Assembly: GCA_965656785.1 (NCBI GenBank)
Contig: CBFHLY010000012.1
Coordinates: forward strand, 1-64,000
Direction of reading: 5' to 3'
DNA: 64,000 bases
Source of the DNA: JALQTD01 sp965656785
GTDB taxonomy: Bacteria; Bacteroidota; Bacteroidia; Flavobacteriales_D; Sanyastnellaceae
Shown: positions 52,893 through 61,439 of the stretch, piece after piece
Position numbering within the stretch: position 1 is the stretch's first letter
Layout: each line of letters starts with the position of its first letter
The notes under the pieces: model-generated
Database searches by the model: none
Told to the model about the DNA's origin: nothing
Seen by the model: the letters and a program-made list of their open reading frames with translations, nothing else
Translations under genes and position numbers: made by a program

Positions 52893-53860
52893 CGGCGGGC
52901 GCTGGAAATCGGAAGTTCGACCGACCCAGCGACGTCCTGCACCGAGCAGCCCCCGCTGCCTTGCAAGGCCATCCACACGGGCATCAGTCCATCGGGCGGA
53001 TTTCGAAACGGGATGAAGGGCCTGGGAATGGCGGCCGCGTGGACCACGTCGTCCAAGCGGGATACGCACTTAGCACCCTCCTTCAGCCAATAGCGGTTTC
53101 CCATCCAATCGGGGCGGTCCTCCAACGGGTCCAGTACCAACAAGTCCCGATTGTATTCCAAAGCAAGGCGGGCTGTGATCATGCCGCCACCGTTGGCGGG
53201 GCTCTGGACCAACAAGGTCGTGGCCGCCAGGCCGGCTACAATCCGGTTGCGGTGAGCGAAGTGCCACCGATCCACATGCGTATGGATCGGGTATTCCGTC
53301 ACCCAAGCACCGCGTTCCAGCATCGCTTCAGCCGATCGTGCGTGGCCTGCAGGATGCACCCGTTCCAATCCATGCCCCAAACACGCAACCACCGGCCCGC
53401 CTGCATCCAACGCTCCCCGCATCGCGGCGATGTCGATGCCCAGCGCCAGCCCGCTGACCAAGGTGCCGCCCGCAGCCGCAATCTGCGCGCCAACCCGATA
53501 GGCCCATCGAGCAGCGGCATCGCTGCACCGACGAGTTCCCACGACGGCGATGAGCGGGCGATTCCATGCGGAGATTTGGCCTTTTACGTGCAACAAATTC
53601 GGTGCGTCCGGAAGCTGCGTCAGCGCTGCGGGATACGCCGCATCATTCCACGAAATGATCTGCCCGCCGACGGCATGGGTACGATCCAAAACGTCCTGCC
53701 ACCGTTCTAGCAATTCCGTTAACGGAAACGGCAACGCTCCTGCGTGCTGCCGCAACAGCGCCTCCGGGAGAACACCCGGCTTCTTCATCTCCCGATTCAG
53801 CCGCATTTGACCCCACCCATTCAACTGGGACAATCCCCAAAACACCGCTCGCTCCTCCAT
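52817..53860 (-). CDS. dprA: DNA-processing protein DprA
   Basis: DprA binds incoming single-stranded DNA during natural transformation and loads RecA. The 347-residue protein has an N-terminal helical region, then the Rossmann-like domain (IAVVGTRRCSDAAARWAYR, GGTLVSGLALGIDIAAMRGA, LGHGLERVHPAGHA, SPANGGGMITARLALEYNRD). A C-terminal winged-helix-like domain follows (CSVQDVAGSVELPISSARRQ). AGGAG lies seven bases before the ATG, one of the few Shine-Dalgarno-like sequences in the window. Other competence genes are not in view. Confidence 0.93.
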   Translation of the reverse strand: MEERAVFWGLSQLNGWGQMRLNREMKKPGVLPEALLRQHAGALPFPLTELLERWQDVLDRTHAVGGQIISWNDAAYPAALTQLPDAPNLLHVKGQISAWNRPLIAVVGTRRCSDAAARWAYRVGAQIAAAGGTLVSGLALGIDIAAMRGALDAGGPVVACLGHGLERVHPAGHARSAEAMLERGAWVTEYPIHTHVDRWHFAHRNRIVAGLAATTLLVQSPANGGGMITARLALEYNRDLLVLDPLEDRPDWMGNRYWLKEGAKCVSRLDDVVHAAAIPRPFIPFRNPPDGLMPVWMALQGSGGCSVQDVAGSVELPISSARRQLLALELGGWVRRSPGGLFFPCRS

Positions 53861-54005
53861 GCGTTCTCCTCATTTGTTCGCCACAAAAATCCGTGCACTC
53901 ACCCCGGACTTCCGCATGCAATTCACGAACGGCGGCCTGTAATTCATGGCCGTCGATGTGCATTCACCGGAGTTGTCGCATCTTGCATCCACCCAATTTG
54001 ATGAA

Positions 54006-56396
54006 ATGACTCGATTGCTTTCTCTGCTGGTTTGGGCTTCTTTCACGCTCATTTCGAGTGCTTTAAAAGGCCAAATCCTGTCCGGAACCGTCACCGACGC
54101 CGACACCGGCGACGCCTTGCCCGGTGCGCACTTGGCGTGCACGTGCGGCGGTGCAGTGGTGCATGGAGCGACCGATTTTCAAGGCGGGTTTCGCTTGGAA
54201 TTACCAGGGGCGCTTCCGTGCACCTTGGAGGCTTCATTCATCGGCATGGATGCCGTTGCCCTCAGCATCAGCAACCTCGATCCCATTCAAATTGCCCTTC
54301 AGTCGAGCGTCGAAGCCATCGGCACCGTCGTGGTCAGCGCGGGGCGATTTGAGCAGGCCGCTGAGCGGGTCACGGTTTCACTGGACGTCTTGCCTCCGCG
54401 GGTTGTCGAATCGCGCGGCACCACTTCCCTCGAAACCGCCTTGGAGCAGAACCCCGGGGTCAGCTTCGTAGACGGCGAGCCGCAAATCCGAAGCGGAAGC
54501 GGATTCAGTTACGGCGCGGGCTCACGGGTGATGATGCTCGTGGATGATTTGCCCATCCTTTCTGGCGATGCAGGGCGTCCGACCTGGGGCTTCTTGCCAT
54601 TGGAGAATTTGGAACAAATCGAAATCATCAAAGGCGCCTCCTCCGTCCTCTATGGCAGTGCTGCCTTGAGCGGCGTCATCAACATTCGGACGCGTTACCC
54701 GGATGCGCGCCCCATCACGCGGCTGACCTTGCAACACGGCGGGTATTCCACTCCTTTAACCGCGTCCGCGCGCACGTGGGAAGGCACCTCCCAACAAACC
54801 AACCTCCGGTTCCTGCACAGCCAGCAAGCGGGAGACTGGGACGTCGTTTTGGGCGCCAACGTCATCGGCAGTCAAGGCTACCTCGCGCCCATCGACTCAA
54901 ATTCCGCAAGCGGCTACACACCATGGAAAGCCGACCGATTCGACAGCGAAGCCCGCGCGCGAATGAACTTGAACGTGCGCAAGCGAACGACGCGCATTCC
55001 CGGATTGCAATACGGGATTCGAACGAATTGGCAGAAAAGCAATGCTTTGGCCACGTTGATTTGGGCGTACGCTCCCGACTCCCTCTACCACGCGGACGGT
55101 GGATCGGCCACGCGGACCTTGCAAACGGCGGGCACGGTGGATCCGTTCTTGACGTACTTGACGCCTTCAGGGGTTCGGCATGATGTGCGAGCCCGGTGGC
55201 AGCATTTGGTCAATGACAACGACAACAACCAGAGCAACGCCTCGGATGTGCTGTTTTCCGAATACCAAATCCACGTGCGCGGCGACCGCTGGCAACTCCC
55301 CGGATTGAACCTCACTGCGGGCCTGGTCGGCCAGCAAACCTGGAGCACATCCGAGCTCTACAGCGGCGGGAACACCAATGGTGAAAACCAGGCCCTCAAC
55401 GCCTCGGCCTACTTGCAAGCCGATGTGGCGGCAGCCGAACGGTGGAATTTATCCACCGGACTCCGTTACGAGCACTTCGATGTGAACGGGCAGGTCAGCG
55501 GAAAGCCGGTGTTTCGGGCGGGGGTCAATTACCGAGCGGGAAGGGCGACCTACTTCCGGGCGAGTTTTGGTCAGGGCTTTCGTTTTCCTACCATCGCTGA
55601 ATTGTACATCCGAACGGGCCTCGGAACCCTGCAAGTGTACCCGAATGCCCAGCTCCGCCCAGAGACGTCGTGGTCCGCTGAGTGGGGCGTGAAACAAGGG
55701 GTCCAAATCGGCGGGCTGCAAGGATTTCTTGACCTCGCCCTCTTCGAGCAACGCTACGAAGACTTCATCGAATTCACCTTCGGGCAATGGGGAGCTCCCA
55801 CCGACCCTTTGGTCGGACTGGGTTTCACCAGCAAGAACACGGGATCCAGTAAGGTCAATGGAGCAGAAGCCAGCTTCACCGGTCGGTTGAACTGGGGCCA
55901 AACCACCATCGACTTCATTACGGGCTACACGTACACCCGCCCCATCTCCTTGGACCCCAGCTATGAATACAGCGAAGGCACGACCTACGAATCAACGAGT
56001 TACGACCAAATCCATTACCAAAACCTGCGCGGGGACACCGTCGGCATGCAGCTCAAGTACCGGTCGCCGCATTTGGTGCGGCTCGACGTGCAAGCCACGA
56101 AGGGCAGGTGGTCCGCAGGGGTTTCGGGACGCTACCAAACCGCTTTGCGCAACTTCGACCGGGCATTCGTGCAGTTTGAAGAATACGGCTTCGTCGATTG
56201 GGGATTGCAAAGTTGGCTCAATGACCACGAGGAACTTCCGTGGATTTGGGATGCTCGGGTGGGTTACACGGCCGGGGAACACCACCGCATTTCATTGGTG
56301 GTCAGCAACTTGACGAATCGTGAATACGCCATTCGACCGCTGGCAATTGAAGCGCCGCGGCTCATCAGCGCAATGTACACCTACACCTTGGAATGA
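54006..56396 (+). CDS. TonB-dependent receptor
   Basis: The 796-residue outer-membrane protein starts with a signal peptide (MTRLLSLLVWASFTLISSALKG). A carboxypeptidase-like domain (LSGTVTDADTGDALPGAHL), a plug domain (SRVMMLVDDLPILSGDAG, then EIIKGASSVLYGSAALSGVI) and a C-terminal barrel follow. The substrate cannot be told; there is no SusD partner. The ATG at 54006 is preferred because the 20 extra upstream codons precede the signal peptide. Its stop overlaps the kdsB start by ATGA, an unusual partnership. Confidence 0.9.
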   Translation: MTRLLSLLVWASFTLISSALKGQILSGTVTDADTGDALPGAHLACTCGGAVVHGATDFQGGFRLELPGALPCTLEASFIGMDAVALSISNLDPIQIALQSSVEAIGTVVVSAGRFEQAAERVTVSLDVLPPRVVESRGTTSLETALEQNPGVSFVDGEPQIRSGSGFSYGAGSRVMMLVDDLPILSGDAGRPTWGFLPLENLEQIEIIKGASSVLYGSAALSGVINIRTRYPDARPITRLTLQHGGYSTPLTASARTWEGTSQQTNLRFLHSQQAGDWDVVLGANVIGSQGYLAPIDSNSASGYTPWKADRFDSEARARMNLNVRKRTTRIPGLQYGIRTNWQKSNALATLIWAYAPDSLYHADGGSATRTLQTAGTVDPFLTYLTPSGVRHDVRARWQHLVNDNDNNQSNASDVLFSEYQIHVRGDRWQLPGLNLTAGLVGQQTWSTSELYSGGNTNGENQALNASAYLQADVAAAERWNLSTGLRYEHFDVNGQVSGKPVFRAGVNYRAGRATYFRASFGQGFRFPTIAELYIRTGLGTLQVYPNAQLRPETSWSAEWGVKQGVQIGGLQGFLDLALFEQRYEDFIEFTFGQWGAPTDPLVGLGFTSKNTGSSKVNGAEASFTGRLNWGQTTIDFITGYTYTRPISLDPSYEYSEGTTYESTSYDQIHYQNLRGDTVGMQLKYRSPHLVRLDVQATKGRWSAGVSGRYQTALRNFDRAFVQFEEYGFVDWGLQSWLNDHEELPWIWDARVGYTAGEHHRISLVVSNLTNREYAIRPLAIEAPRLISAMYTYTLE

Positions 56397-57133
56397 TGGA
56401 GCGCCCCCTACTTGCCGTCATTCCCGCACGTTACGGATCCACGAGGTTTCCTGGCAAACCCTTGGCGGACGTATTCGGCACGCCCATGGTGGTTCGGGTC
56501 ATGGAACGCGCTGAAGCGTCCGGCGTGTTTTCAGAAGTGTTGGTGGCCACGGACGATCGGCGCATTGCGGACGTCGTGGAGCAGCATGGGGGTCGGGTGG
56601 TGATGACCTCGGAAACCTGTCCCAATGGCACCGCTCGCTGCCACGAGGCCGTGTTGCAGTGGGAGGCGGAAACCGGCCGCACCGTGGAGGCTGTGGTGAA
56701 CGTGCAGGGAGATGAACCGTATGTGCACTTGGACCAGTTGCGGGATTTGGTTCGACTCATTCGCAAACCAGGAGCGGCTGTGGCCACGCTGGCCAAACCC
56801 ATGGCGGCAGAAGCCCCGGGTCTGCACGACCTGAACCGCGTGAAAGTGGTCTGCGATGCGAAAGGACGGGCGCTGTACTTCTCCCGATCCCCCATCCCCT
56901 CTGGTGCCGGGCCTTGGAACAAGCACATCGGGCTCTACGCCTTTACTCGCACCGCCCTCGAAGCCCTGATGGACCTGCACCCGACCCCGCTCGAATCGCG
57001 CGAACGGCTTGAGCAACTGCGGTGGCTCGAATGCGGTTGGCGCATTGACGTGGGGTTGACGCCACATGAAACACCATCGGTGGACGCGCCTGAAGATTTG
57101 GCCCAACTCCCGCCTCCTAACTTTGAATCATGA
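56393..57133 (+). CDS. kdsB: 3-deoxy-manno-octulosonate cytidylyltransferase
   Basis: KdsB activates Kdo with CTP for lipid A-core synthesis. The 246-residue protein starts MMERPLLAVIPARYGSTRFP with the nucleotide-binding loop. It then shows VLVATDDRRIADVVEQHGG, VNVQGDEPYV and HIGLYAFTRTALEAL, ending with the family's short C-terminal helix. The second ATG, at 56396, is also possible. It overlaps the TonB receptor upstream and the S9 peptidase downstream by ATGA, so all are probably coupled. Confidence 0.95.
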   Translation: MMERPLLAVIPARYGSTRFPGKPLADVFGTPMVVRVMERAEASGVFSEVLVATDDRRIADVVEQHGGRVVMTSETCPNGTARCHEAVLQWEAETGRTVEAVVNVQGDEPYVHLDQLRDLVRLIRKPGAAVATLAKPMAAEAPGLHDLNRVKVVCDAKGRALYFSRSPIPSGAGPWNKHIGLYAFTRTALEALMDLHPTPLESRERLEQLRWLECGWRIDVGLTPHETPSVDAPEDLAQLPPPNFES

Positions 57134-59313
57134 ATCGCATCCTCATCGCCAGCGCAGCTGCGGCTATCTTTGCCGCTTCTTGTACGAACCCCACTCCCAT
57201 GGACACCCCTGTCGAACTTACCCAATCCGCTTTCAGCACGCCGCCTCAAGCGAAAAAAGTACCGCATGAAACATCCATTCACGGACTGACCCTGAACGAC
57301 GATTACTTCTGGATGCGGCTGAGCGATGCCCAAAAAGAAGCGGACCAACCGGACGCCCAAACGCAAGATGTCCTCGACAACTTGAACGCTGAAAATGCGT
57401 ACCGTTCAGAGGTCATGGCCTCTACGGAAGGGTTGCAATCCGCCCTATACGATGAAATCGTTGGGCGCATCAAGCAAGACGATTCCAGCGTTCCCGTCAA
57501 GGACAACGGCTACTGGTACTACACCCGCTACGAAGAGGGAAAAGAGTACGCCGTGCACTGCCGGAAAGCAGAGAGCATGGAGGCGGACGAGCAGGTCATG
57601 CTCAACGTCAATGAGATGGCGGAAGGCTTCGCTTACTACGCCGTCGGTGGGCGGAGTGTCAGCCCGGACAACCGCCTGTTGGCATTCGGGGTGGACACCA
57701 TCAGCCGGCGCGAATACACGCTGCACATCAAGGATTTGGCCACCGGCGAGCTCTTGGAGGACCAAATCCCCGCCACCACGGGAGGAGCGACCTGGGCGAA
57801 CGACAACCGCACCCTCTTCTACACCAAGAAAGACCCCGTGACTTTGCGATCGTACCGGATTTTCAAGCACGTGCTGGGCACGCCGGCGGACCAAGATGAA
57901 CTGGTTTACGAGGAGGCCGACGAAACGTTCAGCTGCGGCGTGGGCAAATCGAAGAGCAACGCGTATTTGATGATTTCGAGCTACTCCACGGTGAGCACCG
58001 AATGGCGGGTGTTGGAAGCCGACAAACCGAATGGGGAATGGCGGGTCATTCAACCACGGGAACGCGATTTGGAATACGGCGTGGAGCACTTCGAGGACCA
58101 TTTCTACATCACCACGAACCGGAATGCAAAGAACTTCAAGCTGGTTCGGACGCCATTGGATGCGACCACTTACGACCACTGGGAGGATGTCCTGGCCCAT
58201 CGGCCGGAAACCCTGCTCGAAGGCGTGGAGCTGTTCCGCAACTACCTCGTCATCGAAGAACGCACGGAAGGCTTGACGCAATTGCGGGTGAAAAGCTGGG
58301 ATGGAGCGCGCGATTTCTACCTCGAATTCGACGATCCCGCATACATGGCGTACATCGGCGCGAACCCCGATTTCAACACGGATCGCCTTCGATATGGCTA
58401 CACGTCCATGACCACACCGAGCAGCGTCTTTGAGTTTGACATGACCGAGAACACCACGGAATTGTTGAAACAGGCAGAGGTGCTGGGGGATGATTTTAAC
58501 CCCGATAACTACACGAGCGAACGGATGATGGTGAAAGCGCGGGACGGTGTGGAAGTGCCCGTGTCCATCGTTTATCGGAAAGGCTTGGAAAAGAACGGTG
58601 CCAACCCCTTCCTCCTCTACGCTTACGGCAGCTACGGATACAGCATGGATGCTGGATTCTCGAGCACGCGGCTCAGCTTATTGGACCGCGGTTTTGTCTA
58701 TGCCATTGCCCACATCCGTGGTGGGCAAGAAATGGGTCGGCACTGGTACGAAGACGGCAAGTTGTTCAACAAGATGAACACCTTCACGGACTTCATCGAT
58801 TGTGGTCAAGCCATGATCGACGCGGGTTTCACATCCTCTGAACACCTCTACGCCATGGGCGGATCGGCTGGTGGTTTGCTCATGGGTGCCGTGATGAACA
58901 TGGCCCCGGAACTCTTCAACGGCATCATTGCAGCCGTTCCTTTCGTGGACGTCATCAACACGATGCTTGACGAAAGCATTCCTTTGACGACCGGCGAGTT
59001 CGATGAATGGGGCAATCCGAAGAACAAGGACTACTTCGACTACATGATGCGGTACAGCCCGTATGACAACATCGAAGCGAAAGCCTATCCGCACACCTTG
59101 GTTACCACGGGATATTGGGACAGCCAGGTGCAGTATTGGGAACCCCAAAAGTGGGTGGCCAAACTCCGCGAGTACAAAACCGACGATCACCTGCTCATCA
59201 TGTATTGCAACATGGAAACCGGACACGGCGGCGCTTCGGGGCGGTTCCAGCGGTACAAGGAGGTGGCCATGGAGTACGCATTCTTATTCCAATTGGAAGG
59301 CATCGCGGAATGA
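57130..59313 (+). CDS. S9A-family oligopeptidase (protease II-like) lipoprotein
   Basis: The 727-residue serine peptidase has a lipoprotein signal sequence with the lipobox AASC (Cys18), so it is membrane-anchored in the cell envelope. A seven-bladed beta-propeller precedes the alpha/beta-hydrolase domain. Catalytic residues are Ser579 in GGSAGG, Asp664 in TGYWDSQV and His699 in ETGHGG; the oligopeptidase B motif AHIRGGQEMGRHWYEDGK is present. It probably cleaves short peptides after basic residues. It overlaps kdsB and the DUF6495 gene by ATGA on each side. Confidence 0.93.
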   Translation: MNRILIASAAAAIFAASCTNPTPMDTPVELTQSAFSTPPQAKKVPHETSIHGLTLNDDYFWMRLSDAQKEADQPDAQTQDVLDNLNAENAYRSEVMASTEGLQSALYDEIVGRIKQDDSSVPVKDNGYWYYTRYEEGKEYAVHCRKAESMEADEQVMLNVNEMAEGFAYYAVGGRSVSPDNRLLAFGVDTISRREYTLHIKDLATGELLEDQIPATTGGATWANDNRTLFYTKKDPVTLRSYRIFKHVLGTPADQDELVYEEADETFSCGVGKSKSNAYLMISSYSTVSTEWRVLEADKPNGEWRVIQPRERDLEYGVEHFEDHFYITTNRNAKNFKLVRTPLDATTYDHWEDVLAHRPETLLEGVELFRNYLVIEERTEGLTQLRVKSWDGARDFYLEFDDPAYMAYIGANPDFNTDRLRYGYTSMTTPSSVFEFDMTENTTELLKQAEVLGDDFNPDNYTSERMMVKARDGVEVPVSIVYRKGLEKNGANPFLLYAYGSYGYSMDAGFSSTRLSLLDRGFVYAIAHIRGGQEMGRHWYEDGKLFNKMNTFTDFIDCGQAMIDAGFTSSEHLYAMGGSAGGLLMGAVMNMAPELFNGIIAAVPFVDVINTMLDESIPLTTGEFDEWGNPKNKDYFDYMMRYSPYDNIEAKAYPHTLVTTGYWDSQVQYWEPQKWVAKLREYKTDDHLLIMYCNMETGHGGASGRFQRYKEVAMEYAFLFQLEGIAE

Positions 59314-59741
59314 ATCGATACCGGGATTTGACGCGGGAGGAACTGGAGGCCGTCGAGCCTGACGTCATCCAGTTCCTCTCGGAATCCGGCGTTACAGCGA
59401 AGGATTGGGAGGCATGGAAAGCGGCGGGGGATGCCCGCGTGGGTGAATTGATTTCGGAATTCAGCATCGGATTTTGGGATCGGGCGACGGCTCAAATACA
59501 TTTCTTGGAGCGCAGGAACGGCGATGAAGTTTGGGTCTTTTCCTTCGAGGAGGACCGGGCCTCCCTCATCCGCTGCGCCATGGAAGGGGGCGAGGCCACG
59601 TGGTACCAAGGGGAAAAGCGATTTGAGCAAGAGGCGCGGGGACGGGAGATCTTTCTCCTGCTCGAACAAGGAGCCCTGCCCACGAACGCCGAACGCTGGA
59701 AGGCCATGGAACAAGCGATGCGCGAAACGAACGTCAGCTGA
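59310..59741 (+). CDS. DUF6495-like protein
   Basis: The 143-residue soluble protein begins MNRYRDLTREELEAVEPDVIQFLSE and resembles the DUF6495 family of Bacteroidota in its N-terminal L-T-x-E-E-L-E pattern and short domain length. The function is unknown. The ATG at 59310 overlaps the S9 peptidase stop (ATGA). Its own 3' end overlaps the convergent HAD gene by eight bases. The longer upstream frame is inside the peptidase gene and is rejected. Confidence 0.75.
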   Translation: MNRYRDLTREELEAVEPDVIQFLSESGVTAKDWEAWKAAGDARVGELISEFSIGFWDRATAQIHFLERRNGDEVWVFSFEEDRASLIRCAMEGGEATWYQGEKRFEQEARGREIFLLLEQGALPTNAERWKAMEQAMRETNVS

Positions 59742-60393
59742 AGGTCCAGCCCGCTTGCTTCAAGGCTTCCGGGAGACTCAAACCGGATTTTGGATGGTAA
59801 TGCAGCCCCTGCAAACCCGCCTCTCGTGCACCCTCGACGTGGTGCAGGCTGTCATCCACAAAGCCGGTTCGAGCGGGATTCAACCCATGCGCCTCGCACA
59901 GGGCCAAAAAGGACGGTGGGTGTGGCTTCCGTCGACCGAATTCATGCGAATAATGAATGGCCTCAAACGCTGCTCGAAAGGGAGTCAACAACCCGTCTTC
60001 CTCCAATCGATGCTCGAACTCGTGAGCGTGAAGGGCATTCGTGTTGCTGAATAGAAAAAGTCGGGTTTGGCTCGCGAGCGCTTCCACCCAGTGCAACCGT
60101 TCCCGGGGCATGCGCAGCAAGATGCTGTTCCAGGCCACCTTCACCGCTTCCGATGTCACACCGGGGGCACAGCGCTCCACCAAGCGCTCAAGAAACGCGT
60201 CGGGGTCCAACCCACCCACCTCCAACGCATCGAACCATGCGTGTTGACCAGCTTGGTGGTAGAAGCCTTTAAAATCCTCGAAACCCAACGCGTCGAACGA
60301 CCGAACTGGCGCGTCGTAATCGATGGGGTACAACACCCCACCAAAGTCCAAAATGAGGGCGTCCAATTCGGACGTCACAGGCGCTTCATCCAT
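59734..60393 (-). CDS. HAD-superfamily (subfamily IA) hydrolase
   Basis: The 219-residue protein has HAD motif I LDFGGVLYPID, motif II LFLFSNTNALHAH, a motif III lysine in EFGRRKPHPPSF and motif IV GFVDDSLHHVEGAREAG. Motif I has Gly in the second acidic position (DFGG), as in YihX-like sugar phosphatases, and the substrate is unknown. The gene overlaps the upstream HU/SPOR gene by 19 bases. Confidence 0.9.
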   Translation of the reverse strand: MDEAPVTSELDALILDFGGVLYPIDYDAPVRSFDALGFEDFKGFYHQAGQHAWFDALEVGGLDPDAFLERLVERCAPGVTSEAVKVAWNSILLRMPRERLHWVEALASQTRLFLFSNTNALHAHEFEHRLEEDGLLTPFRAAFEAIHYSHEFGRRKPHPPSFLALCEAHGLNPARTGFVDDSLHHVEGAREAGLQGLHYHPKSGLSLPEALKQAGWTFS

Positions 60394-61394
60394 ACCGCCT
60401 CATGCCCCGAAGCGCGCACAGCCTCCAACGCCGAACGCGCATCGTCCTCCTCAGCAAACAGGCCCACTGTCACGAAGTTCAACGATCCCTGCCGGTGAAT
60501 GTCCGCTTGCAAGCCCGCCTCACTCAAGCTGGCGACGTGACTTTGTGCGTTGCGTTCCTGAGCGAAAGCACCCGCCACCAATGCGAAAGCGGCCGAAGCC
60601 AAGTTCAATTCAGCCTCGATTTCGGGAACAGCCACCTCCAACACCTCCTTTTCCACCGCGGCAATCCGCAAACCCGCTGGATCCCTTCGGCCTTCAGCGA
60701 AATCAAACCGCACAGACTCCTTGATCTGCATCACCTCCTCGTAATCCGAAACCACCTCCAACGGTGCAAGCGGCGCAACGGACTTCGGTGCGTAAGCGGC
60801 TGGCGCAGAACGATGGCCCCATTCGGGCAAGATGCTCAATGCAGACACGTCGGTTGAACCCGAGAACCACCAAACACTTCCTGCAAGCAACGGCACCGCG
60901 ATGGCAGCGGCAATGCGCGGCCAACGCGCCGGTGTGGCCATCGGCAACACCACCGGATCTTCCTTCGCTTCCCGAACGACCGGCTTGAGCGGAATGCGCT
61001 GCAATCCAAACCCATCGAGCAACCGCTCCAATTCCGCCTCAGCCATGAATTGCGTGGCACCACTCGCCGCAATGAACAGCCTTCCCACATGAGGCAAGTT
61101 CACCGAACGCTGGCGCTGCAGAACTTCCCGCATCGCCGCAGCCTCCTGTTCCACAGCCGCCAACGCTTCCGGGTAGGCCAGGCGTTCTGCGATCGCAACC
61201 GCATGCGCCAACACGCCATCGTTGTGCAACAACCGCTCGTTGAATTGGATGGCGCGCCGTGGCGGGACCAGTTCCTGATCCGCCTCGTCAAACCGGGCAG
61301 GCCGGTCGTTGCAAACGAAGCCTCCTAAGCCTGGAATGACCAAGCAATCGTGCTCCAAGATGAGCCGTGGAAGGTGGGATTCAATGAAGGCCAT
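60375..61394 (-). CDS. HU-CCDC81/SPOR domain membrane protein
   Basis: The 339-residue protein has an N-terminal HU-CCDC81-like region (FIESHLPRLILEHDCLVIPG, LGGFV, then RLFIAASGATQF). A single membrane helix lies at about residues 161-177 (IAAAIAVPLLAGSVWWF) and a C-terminal SPOR domain (LNFVTVGLFAEEDDARSAL) follows. SPOR domains bind denuded glycan strands in septal peptidoglycan, so this may link a cytoplasmic HU-like module to the cell wall at division. It lies between the CHU_C surface gene and the HAD gene on the same strand. Confidence 0.85.
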   Translation of the reverse strand: MAFIESHLPRLILEHDCLVIPGLGGFVCNDRPARFDEADQELVPPRRAIQFNERLLHNDGVLAHAVAIAERLAYPEALAAVEQEAAAMREVLQRQRSVNLPHVGRLFIAASGATQFMAEAELERLLDGFGLQRIPLKPVVREAKEDPVVLPMATPARWPRIAAAIAVPLLAGSVWWFSGSTDVSALSILPEWGHRSAPAAYAPKSVAPLAPLEVVSDYEEVMQIKESVRFDFAEGRRDPAGLRIAAVEKEVLEVAVPEIEAELNLASAAFALVAGAFAQERNAQSHVASLSEAGLQADIHRQGSLNFVTVGLFAEEDDARSALEAVRASGHEAVWMKRL

Positions 61395-61439
61395 GGTGCC
61401 ACGAAAGTAAGCCGTTCCCGCGGTTCGCACAAGCCGAAA

